Assembly: GCF_019703515.2 (NCBI RefSeq)
Contig: NC_059363.1
Location: forward strand, 2,399,317 to 2,463,316
Direction of reading: 5' to 3'
Length of the DNA: 64,000 nt
Source of the DNA: Myxocyprinus asiaticus
Taxonomy: Eukaryota > Chordata > Actinopteri > Cypriniformes > Catostomidae
In this document: positions 10,790 through 64,000 of the stretch, one piece after another
Layout of the letters: each line of letters begins with the position of its first letter
Position numbering within the stretch: the stretch's first letter is position 1
Made by a program: the position numbers and the translations under genes
Notes under the pieces: generated by a model
Databases searched by the model: none
Seen by the model: the letters and a program-made list of their open reading frames with translations, nothing else
What the model was told of the DNA's origin: nothing

Positions 10790-12195
10790 GTATATACAGT
10801 ATATAAACTCAGTATATAAAATCCAAATAACTTTACAGATCTTTATTGTAAAGGGTTTAAACAATGTTTTCCATGCTTGTTCAGTGAACCATAAACAGTT
10901 AATGAACATGCACCTGTGGAACAGTCGTTAAGACACTAACAGCTTACAGACGGAAGGCAATTAAGGTCACAGTCCTAAAAACTTAGGACACTAAAGAGAT
11001 CTTTCTACTGACTCTGAAAAACACCAAAAGAAAGATGTGCCTTATATATGCTGCATGGAGGCATGAGGACTGCAGATGTGGCCAGGGCAATAAATTACAA
11101 TGTCCGTACTGTGAGACATGTAAGACAGCGCTACAGGGAGACAGGAAGGACAGCTGATCATCCTCGCAGTGGCAGACCATGCGTAACAACACTTGCACAG
11201 GATTGGTACATCCGAATATCACATCTGCGGGACAGTCTGCCCGAGTTACACCAGGAATGCACAATCCCTCCAGTTCTCAGACTGTCCGCAACAGGCTGAG
11301 AGAGGCTGGACTGAGGGCTTGTATGCCTGTTGTTAGGCAGGTCCTTACCAGACATCACCGGCAACAATGTCGCCTATGGACACAAACCCACCTTCGCTGG
11401 ACCAGACAGGACTGGCAAAAAGTGCTCTTCACTGACGAGTCATGGTTTTGTCTCACCAGGGGTGATGGTCGGACTTGCGTTTATCTTTGAAGGAATGAGC
11501 GTTACACCAAGGCCTGTACTCTGCAGTAGGATTGATTTGGAGTTGAAGGGTCCGTAATGGTCTGGGGCGATGTATCACAGCATCACTGGACTGAGCTTGT
11601 TGTCATTGCAAGCAATCTCAACGCTGTGCGTTACAGGGAAGGCATCCTCCTCCCTCATGTGGTACCCTTCCTGCAGGCTCATCCTGACATGACCCTCCAG
11701 CATGACAATGCCATCAGCCATACTGCTCGTTCTGTGCATGATTTCCTGCAAGACAGGAATGTCAGTGTTCTGCCATGGCCAGTAAAGAGCCAGGATCTCA
11801 ATCCCATTGAGCACGTCTGGGACCTGTTGGATCAGAGGGTGAGAGCTAGGGCCAATCCCCCCAGAAATGTCCGGGAACTTGCAAGTGCCTTGGTGGAAGA
11901 GTAAGGTAACATCTCGCAGCAAGAACTGGCAAATCTGGTGCAGTCCATGAGGAGGAGATGCACTGCAGTACTTAATGCAGCTGGTGGCCACACCAGATAC
12001 TGACTGTTACTGACCCCCCTTTGTTCAGGGACACATTATTCCATTTCTGTTAGTCACATGTCTGTGAAACTTGTTCAGTTTATGTCTTAGTTGTTGAATC
12101 TTTATATGTTCATACAAATATTTACACATGTTAAGTTTGCTGAAAATAAAAGCAGTTGAAAATGAGAGGACGTTTCTTTTTTTGCTGAGTGTATA
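10790..12195 (+). mobile_element. Tc1-like transposon, decayed
   Basis: Transposase remnants span 11048-11904 in two frames. The right end reads GAGGACGTTTCTTTTTTTGC followed by TGAGTGTATATA, a known Tc1-family terminal type. The left end has only a short matching piece (ATATAAACTCAG) near 10800 before diverging, so the left inverted repeat is largely lost. The region upstream of the transposase (AACATGCACCTGTGGAACAG, then AAGACACTAACAGC) is the standard leader of this family. Confidence 0.83.
11048..11904 (+). pseudogene. Tc1/mariner transposase, frameshifted
   Basis: Frame 1 segment: GGMRTADVARAINYNVRTVR and RQRYRETGRTADHPRSGRP, the N-terminal helix-turn-helix. After a shift near 11200: RVTPGMHNPSSSQTVRNRLR, TRHHRQQCRLW and VLFTDESWF with the first catalytic Asp. 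After stops near 11490-11550: LQHDNAISHTARSVHDFLQ (second Asp) and SQDLNPIEHVWDLLDQR with the catalytic Glu. The start of the protein is deleted. Inactive because of the frameshift and stops. Confidence 0.88.
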
Positions 12196-12209
12196 TATAT
12201 ATATATATT

Positions 12210-14930
12210 AATATTGCCTTTTCCATTTTTGCTGTTTAATTTTTTTGTGTGTGTGTGTTTCATAATTGTTTTACAGTTTCAATTTTTCTGAAATTAAATG
12301 GCCAATAATACATCTTAAATACAAATGTTGTGGCTTTTTTAAAATTAAGGTAAACTTTTACCTGTTTACTATCTTAAGAAAAGAACAAATCTTCTCAAAT
12401 CACTCTCAATAAATAGCAGGTTCCCACTGTGACAACTTAACCCATACAGTCTGACAACATGCGCAGTTATAAGACCAATGTGTGTTAAATGAACTATATA
12501 TTTGTTTTCCTGACAATAACAGTGGACATTTTAGTCAGGACTTTAAGGTATGTGTCTATACATAAATACAAAGAATTGAAGTTATGACAAAAAACAAAAC
12601 ATGCAAGACATAGTTTATAGTGTTTAAAGTCCAAATTTCACAAGAACAGTTTTACTAAAACCAAATGCACAGCACGAGCACAACTCACATTCAACAATAT
12701 TTGTCTTCCAAAGATGTTATTTGAGATACAACAAAACTGGACAAAACCAAATGTTTTTAAATGTTATCTTGTCTGTGAACAGAAACAAACGTTTAAAATA
12801 AGAATGTGGCATTCACTAGCATACACGTCAACAGTTTGACACGTCATATCTATTTTAATTCTGTACTTGTATAAATATCTTAAAAGTGCGCTTACAGTTT
12901 ATACAAAAAATGAGCTCTATTCGTCAACACTTTTTTACATTCCACATCTAACAGAGATTCAACATTCAAAGGCACAGGACTTCACTTCAAAACGATGAAA
13001 AATCATTGGAGTCATAAAGGTAATTCAAGTAATCTTACATTGCAAAAAGATAGGAAAGGAAACAATGAATCAATCGTGTTGTAAAAACTCCATACAATAC
13101 TTCTCGAAGTGAATATACAGGATTCCTTTTAAATGTAAACTATTAAATATGGGGAAATGAAGTCAATGAATAAATGATTAAGTCTAATATGTTTAGTAGC
13201 TGCAACTGTAACATTCTGCTTTCTAATGTATTCAAAGAGACATAAAGCAAACGGTAAAACTAATAGTTTAGTCAGCAAATAGACCAAACAAGCATATGCA
13301 AGGTTTGAGCAGCTGCGTGTTTTATGATTTACGATGGTTTTCTTGTATGGAAAAAAGTCTAAAACAACATTTTGGCACTTTTTTCCAGTGGTTCACATAG
13401 ATCGCATATTGCAATTGAGCAAAAATATCAAACCTTGCAAATACACAGAACATTAATGACAAAGTTAATATAATTACTTAACCTGAAATGTACAACTAAA
13501 CAAATCAGAATGTATAGCTTTAAATCAGTAACTGGTCAAAATAATATCTAACCAAAGTGCTTAAAGAAACTATGAATTATACAATTATGGCATAAAGTAG
13601 AAAATAATTCACAATCAAATTGAACAAATTGAACATATCCTACATCCATATCTAAACAAAACGACATATTAAAAAGGAAATTTTACATGCTTTTTGTCTC
13701 TCTTTGACTATGATGTAGAAAGATTGCATAATGGTGAAAATACCTCGGGACATCCAAAGTGCATATCTTTTTTTTTTTTTTGCCCTCTATATCTGCATTA
13801 CTGATTTTATTTAATGTACATCTCACGAAATCTGTTAAAAGCATGTCCAAGTCATATTTCACCCCAAAAAGAAATATTAAAAGAAAAAAATCGAATTATA
13901 TATTTCTTTAAATATTTGTAATACATTTAAATGAAATAAAATTATATTAAATACATTTAAATTAAATATTTACATTAACTTGATACATTTTTATTTAAAA
14001 AAAAAGTTTTTTGAAATATCCCCTCATAATTATCTTTACATATATTTATACATCGCAGTTGTACTGTTTTTATATTGTTTTTAATAAAAAGATCATTGTA
14101 TTTCACTAAAGTAAAAAGTTCGGATGCATTACGGTAATGAGAATTTGGGGGAGAAACGTGCATTATTATCAGGAAAATAACGTCACAATGCAAAAAAATA
14201 TTTTGGAACCCAAAAAGGCTTCAAATGATATATATGGAGTTAAATGTGACTAGGAAATATATTCGTGAGATTCACACCCTATTTTTATGCTAATTTAAAA
14301 AAATCTGCCCATATTATACACTGTACTTACAAATGAACCAATCTGATAATAAACCCTCCTAAACAGAAAACGGGAGGAATTAAAATGTTCCCTTAATACA
14401 GCAAATAAAACACAGAAATATATGCAAATAGAACTTGTTTTAACTACCTACTAAAGGTGTTAATGTTTGTTATGGGTCCAAAAATCAATTATTATTATAG
14501 CTTTAAATACACCACAAACTGATAATAGTTACTACATTACAACACAAGCTATATTGCTGACATTTATAAATGTATAGATGCATGAAGCGCTCGCTGACTG
14601 TAAGCATGCATCTCTGAAAACAGAATTTCAGCACCTGCAGACCAAAATGTTTCTAATATACATCCATGCAGGTTTTTAAACTCACCTGTTAAAGGTTTCT
14701 TTAAAATGCACAGCAGAATTCAAGCTCTCAAAATCAAAAGAAACCAACAGCAGCAACTTTTGCAATCAGATTAATTAAATATCATAATCGTTTCAGTGCA
14801 AATAAACCAGGAACCTTCCACACACTTTCAAATCTGTACGGGTCGATCTCACAAAAGCATATTTCACCTCAGAATCAATAAAAAAAATAAATAAATAAAA
14901 AAATTAAAAAAAATTACTTTTAAATTATTT
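12210..14930. other. noncoding AT-rich region; possible plcb1 3' UTR or intergenic
   Basis: No coding exon or recognisable transposon. A reversed relative of the downstream 0.5-kb repeat lies around 14110-14205 (CATTACGGTAATGAGAATTT ... GTCACAATGCAAAA). I could not find N-terminal plcb4 exons here. Confidence 0.45.
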
Positions 14931-15519
14931 TTAACTGATAAGATGTTTTGCATTGTGACATACTTTTCATGACAATTAAGTAATTTTTTTCCCCCAACAA
15001 TCTAATTACTGTAAAACATTTTATTACTGTAATGCAAAATAATAATAATAATAAAAATTAGATATTATTGAAATTGTAACATACACCATGGCTGCATTTC
15101 TCGTACTGCTTTTAATTTTAAAAATAAATAATTTATTAAACAAAATAAATATTCTATTACTGTATAGTATAGTAATACTGCATATTTGTACTGTACAGTA
15201 AGAAGAATTTGTGTTGATAAGCTTAATTGTCATAAATCCTACAATACAAATCCTAAAATAATAATAAGAAAGAAATCTTTATATATATAATTATATATAT
15301 GTCAAATATAATTTCTTAGAACAAGTCCGGCATCATATTTCACCATAAAACTAAAAGAAAGAAATAATAAATTACATTTTGCATGTAGTAAATGAGGCCT
15401 ATATTTTTTAAACAATAAGAAGTTTTGCATTGTGGCATTATTGTAATGACAATTAAGCTCAATTTCTTCCCACAATCTCATTACTGTAATACAAAAATCT
15501 TCTTTTTCTTACTTAAATG

Positions 15520-15521
<2 letters not shown>

Positions 15522-15580
<59 letters not shown>
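15522..15580. repeat. (TA)n microsatellite
   Basis: About 59 nt of AT alternation inside the second 0.5-kb repeat copy. Confidence 0.97.
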
Positions 15581-15581
<1 letters not shown>

Positions 15582-15876
15582 CATTTGTTGTACTGCCTTT
15601 AATTTATGCAGATTTAAATACATAAATAAAAAAATAAATTATTAAACAAAATAACTAACATTTTATTACTGTATAGTATAGTAATATTGTATAATTTTGT
15701 ACTATACAGTAATGATAATTTGTGTCGGTGTGCTTAATTGTCATGAAACTAAAAATAAAAATCTTAAAATAAAAACAAAATAAAAACAAAAAAATCCTAA
15801 TGGTCCTAAAAATAGACTTACTGTATGTGAAATATAATTTCTTAGAACATGTCTGATTCATATTTCATTTCAAAAT

Positions 15877-15878
<2 letters not shown>

Positions 15879-15945
<67 letters not shown>

Positions 15946-15949
15946 TTTG
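15879..15949. repeat. (TA)n followed by poly-T
   Basis: About 49 nt of AT alternation followed by a T run of about 21. Confidence 0.96.
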
Positions 15950-16771
15950 AAAAATGTAAAAAATGTAACCTGTTTTTAGAACCATTAAGATATGTTGCAT
16001 TGTGACATCATTTTTGTGACTATTAAGCACATTTCCTCCCCCATTTCTCATTACTGTAATAAAAAATAATAATTAAAAATTGTTACTACAATGTGATAAA
16101 ATAATGAAATATGAATGCAATTGTAAAGTAATTATACACCATAGTAACATTTGTTGCACTGCCATTAATGTATGCTGATTTAAATGTTACAAATCATTAC
16201 ATTACAGTATTTTTGGGGGGTTGATTAATTGTCATGAGAATATGCCCTCAATGCAAAAAATCCTAACAGTCCTACAATATAGGTTTCATTTTCCTAGTGT
16301 AAAATACAGTTTCTTATAATTTTGTCTTTTGTTTTTGGGGTGAACTGACCTAAATGTTTTTATAAGAATTACTCATAAAAGGTGAAATAATTGCTACAGT
16401 ACAATATAGTACAGTAATCGCATCTCCATACAGTGTGTGCACTCAATCAATGCTCGTGTCCTGAACCCTCTTTTAACAATAAAACATTTCTGTTTTCACT
16501 CATTTTTATGAGAAGCACATCAACAGAACACTAGAAATAATTAATATTTAAAACCTTATTTGTACTCAGTCAAGCAGGGTACAAAAACTGAAATAAAATA
16601 AAAAACAATTGTAAAAAAACATTAATAATAATTGAGCCATAGGTCACGTGTCCAATTCAATGCTCCATGAATAATTGTTTTGTTTGTCTGTTTTTGATAT
16701 CTCCCAATTCTATTGATAAAATGTAAAAGTGACTTGGGAAGCAATCCAGAAGGTTGTATGACATCACACGA

Positions 16772-60922
<44,151 letters not shown>

Positions 60923-61334
60923 CTGAGGGAACAGAATAATGAAGCCTCAGTGCCGTCAAACATCTCCAAATAAGCCACTAAGCCTCTTTACAGCTGCTTA
61001 GCTGTTGTTGTGATTTCATCCACAACCATTTCCCACAAGCTCTTCTATCTGTACGTTAAAGACGCCTTCTGAGCTGCCAAGCACTTGAAGCTGATGAAAA
61101 ACACTACGCAGATGCATTACACACCCAGAACAGTACAGAAATACTTCAGTATTTCAGTATATAGGAGATTCTTCATTCGGTCCGGGGGGGCCCGAAAAGG
61201 GTTGTATAGAAAGTTTCATAGTAAAATTTTATCCCACACAAACAAAAATAAGAAAAGAAAAACCTTGACATCATTTGCCATTATAACTGTGTCATTGTGC
61301 TTTTTAAAGAGTGGTTGGAAATCGTGAGATTTTC

Positions 61335-61645
61335 CATCTTCTATAGCTGTTTGTCCTATGCAGGGTCACAGGTAGTGCTGGAGCCTATCCCAGCTGTCTC
61401 GGGCCAAAGGAAGGGAAACACCCTGGACAGATGGCCATCACAGGGCAACACACAAAGACATACACATTCACACTCTTACTTACAGGCAATTTAGGGTCTC
61501 CAGTTAATTTAACCAGCATGTCTTTTTGGACTCGGGGGGAAACCAGAGCACCCAGAGGAAACCAACACGAACATGGGGAGAACATGCAAACTCCACACTT
61601 GCTGTGAGGCGACAGTGCTACCCACTGAGCCACCATTCTGCTCCT
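61335..61645. mobile_element. fish non-LTR retroelement 3' tail (RTE-like)
   Basis: Matches in order the widespread fish repeat with GGAGCCTATCCCAGCTGTC, CACCCTGGACAGATGGCC, CACATTCACACTCTTACT, AGAGCACCCAGAGGAAACC and GAACATGCAAACTCCACAC. I assign it to the RTE-type group with low certainty. Confidence 0.55.
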
Positions 61646-62289
61646 GAGATTAATCAAGATTATTTTATTCTATTGACAAGCATAGCTTTTAACAGTAAAA
61701 AATGCTGTAAGTTATGAGGACATTTTCTCAAAGAAGCTGCTTTCGAACAATATTTATTGTGAAATGCATTATACAAATACATTCAAATTAAAATGTTACA
61801 TTAACATTTCTCTAAGAGCATAAAATAAGATTCTAAGAAAAAGGACACACTGGAAACTTAATACAAAGCAAATATTTTTAGAGATACTATTTTAATGAAT
61901 TATTTTGGCTTTAGTACAAAAGCAATATAAAAGCCAATGCTTTATTTCATTAACATGTTGTCTTTATCATTTCTGGCTTACTAATTTTCTCACACAGTAA
62001 AAATGGGTCTTTTTATTTTAGGAAGGGTGGGGGTCCTTGGCTTTGGAAAATTGAAGAGACCCGATTTAATTCATAACTCAGTTTTGATCAAATGTGTAGT
62101 TGCAACGTTTTGGCTTCATGAGGCAGAACAGATTATGTGCTTTCAAATATTTTCAGTGGAGCTTGAGTAAATGTTGTGTTAAATAAGTCTTATTTTAATT
62201 GCAGCAATTTTGCATAGCTCTTAATCATTAAATTGTATTATTGGCATAATATCAGCCATTGGAAAAACACACTGATCCACCACTAATCT

Positions 62290-62480
62290 TACATTTATGC
62301 ATTTGGCAGACACTTTTATCCAAAGCAACTTACAGTGCCCTTATTACAGGGACAATTCCCCTGGAGCAACCTGGAGTTAAGTGCCTTGCTCAAGGACACA
62401 ATGGTGGTGGCTGTGGGGATTGAACCAACAACCTACCACTTACTAGTTCAGTGCTTTAGTCCACTACACCACCACCACTA
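62290..62480 (-). mobile_element. V-SINE/HE1-like SINE
   Basis: Carries the fish SINE core TTTGGCAGACACTTTTATCC, then AAAGCAACTTACAGTGCC. The plus-strand 3' side ends with GATTGAACCAACAACCT and a CCACTACACCACC run, the complement of a tRNA-like head. Confidence 0.65.
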
Positions 62481-64000
62481 ACCTTGAATGGCAATTTTTA
62501 CTGTGCTTGTTGCAACGCTTTCAATGGCTGCTGCCTTAACTGTGAAGGACACATGCAATGTTGCCTTAGATTTTGGCCAGAAATTAGACATTCGTTTGGA
62601 AAAGGTGATGCTTAAAAAGTTGTTCAGTTAGAAGCAGATCTTTTATCTCATGTGCTCTCCTACAGGTGTCAATCTTCATGCATCAGCATGCAGCTGTGCA
62701 ACAGGTGTGTTCCACTCTATCAGCTGCCAACAGGTAATTACCACCAATCGCAACGACTCTCCAATCAAGTTCTGATGTGCTGAGTGCTATCTGAGACACG
62801 GCAGAACCAATGCTTGAACAAATAGAATCAAGTGTAAAAAACAAACCACTGCAAACATATTTGGACAGCATGAATATTCAGATGAGAAACAGTGAGCAAC
62901 AAAATCCCAAAGGTGCACATGAGCATATCATGAAAACAAATGGAGAAAGACACCCAACAGGAAAAAAAGGCACTCAATTGCAATTTTTTGGGCCAATTAA
63001 ATGCTCGATATAATTAGAATGTACCTCCACCTCAATTGTAAACGCATTTATTAATTAAGTAAATGGGGTAAATTGGGATGTTGACCTTAAGGTGCTTCAG
63101 ATAACGTAACATAAATGTCCTCCAGACAGTTGGGACTCATGTGCACTAGTAAATGATGATTAAATGAGAGCTTAAAATTTCATGACTCAGTTAAACAGAT
63201 GCTCTGGGGGAGATGCCAATGATACTTTAAGGAGATTAAAACAATTATTAAAAAATAGTAAATCAAGAACATCCAGAACAAATGTACTACTGATGCTTGC
63301 TTAAACCTTCACAACCTCAAACCCTTCGGTTCCGCTTTTTTAAGTGGCTGGAGTCAGACCTGGCGGACGATAAAACAGCTGAAAATATCCCATTGACTTA
63401 CATTAAAGGAAAGACCTCAGCCATTTCTAGAGACTCGTGGGTGGCTTCCTCTGACTGGAGCAAGTGAGAAACCCACCTAGAAACCACCAAAAACACCTTA
63501 GCAACGCCCGAGCAAGTGCATTGCAATGTGCATAAAACTGCTCAGAACACCTTAGCAATAGCAACACCTGCATAACAATGTTCTCTGACACTGTGTCAGT
63601 TTTTAGTTAAAAGTTTAATTGTTAAAAAAGGGTAAAAGAATAGTTTACTGCACATTTTTATACAGAAAAAGAAAAGCTAAATATCATACAAGCATGTAGA
63701 CGACTTCTATTCGCACACATCTGTCCAGTTCACACAGAAATCCCAAGTTAAAGAGTGAATTTAATATTCAATAAGTGCATGTATTATTCATGCGATATTC
63801 AGAGCTCAGTACACACAGCGCTGTTCACTAATGAAGCTGTGTCATCTGTCATGCTGTCGCTGGAAACTGCTTTAAATAAAAGTGTAACAGTGGTCTGAGC
63901 GTGCTGTTGCCAGCGACCCCGGGGCCAGAACAGAGACATGTGTCACGTTTACTAGAGGAACATCCCACTGACGCTGGTCTGGACATCTGGAAGCAAAGAC

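Larger units (their letters stand above)
14936..16330. repeat. three tandem copies of a ~0.5-kb repeat
   Basis: Copies at about 14936-15260, 15412-15760 and 15985-16250 share the order TTTTGCATTGTGACAT, ATGACAATTAAG, CATTACTGTAAT, ACACCATGGCTGCATTT-type segment, CTGTATAGTATAGTAATA and CTTAATTGTCATGA. Two copies carry long (TA)n arrays at different internal points (15522-15580 and 15879-15928). It lies just downstream of the plcb1 stop and may be in the 3' UTR. Confidence 0.72.
60923..64000. other. plcb1 upstream intron (partial)
   Basis: No further plcb1 exon found. It holds the two retroelement tails listed separately and otherwise unremarkable sequence. Confidence 0.5.

Noticed and set aside
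11048..11904. Tc1 transposase frames as a host gene
   Set aside because: Two frames, stops and missing N-terminus; flanked by Tc1 end sequence.
15425..15625. Frames with IYIYIY runs (also at 16000, 58948, 59436, 59560)
   Set aside because: Translation of TA microsatellites.
3390..16770. N-terminal plcb4 exons
   Set aside because: I looked for the expected PH and EF-hand segments by eye and found none, but short exons could be missed; a translated alignment would be decisive.
60923..64000. Additional upstream plcb1 exons
   Set aside because: No frame matches the expected N-terminal PH sequence; only retroelement tails seen.

Overview
This window is vertebrate nuclear DNA, almost certainly from a teleost and probably a cyprinid-type fish. 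The evidence is a spliced gene of many small exons with GT-AG introns, very AT-rich introns, long (TA)n arrays, and many fish-type repeats: Tc1-like and hAT DNA transposons, L2-type LINEs, a DIRS-like element, tRNA-derived SINEs and foldback MITEs. The species call is inference from repeat character. There are no bacterial features, no CRISPR array and no convincing free-standing RNA gene.

The dominant gene is plcb1 (phosphoinositide-specific phospholipase C beta 1) on the minus strand. Twenty-nine exons from 60922 down to the stop codon at 16772 join in phase to exactly 3402 nt (1133 codons plus stop). They cover most of the PH domain, the EF hands, the X and Y catalytic halves with the acidic X-Y linker, the C2 domain, the proximal Gq-binding helices and the distal coiled-coil C-terminal domain. 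About 80 N-terminal residues must be encoded beyond the right edge. The reading frame is intact. The only irregular splice site is a GC donor after the exon at 36130-36214.

Downstream of plcb1 in the same orientation, at 513-3389, are four consecutive exon remnants of the paralogue plcb4. This matches the tandem PLCB1-PLCB4 order known in vertebrates. The copy looks decayed: one exon lacks a GT donor, and another has several deletions, one of which shifts the frame into a stop just before the end of the exon. The N-terminal plcb4 exons were not found between 3390 and 16770.

Layout: 1-3400 plcb4 remnant with two SINEs and a local duplication; 3400-16770 intergenic, holding an L2 LINE (about 4965-7352), a piggyBac-like nonautonomous repeat (about 8765-10000), a decayed Tc1 transposase (about 10790-12195) and three tandem 0.5-kb repeats (about 14936-16330); 16772-60922 plcb1 exons with introns full of transposons (Tc1, L2 with an inverted L2 piece, DIRS-like, hAT with 8-bp target duplication, solo LTR with 5-bp target duplication, SINE with 17-bp target duplication, foldback MITEs) and two minisatellites (45.2-47.6 kb and 49.7-50.8 kb); 60923-64000 the 3' part of an upstream plcb1 intron with two old retroelement tails. 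I see no undescribed enzymatic or defence system. The most interesting points are the decaying plcb4 copy, the intron that is almost entirely a hairpin element next to its splice donor, and the GC donor in the next intron.
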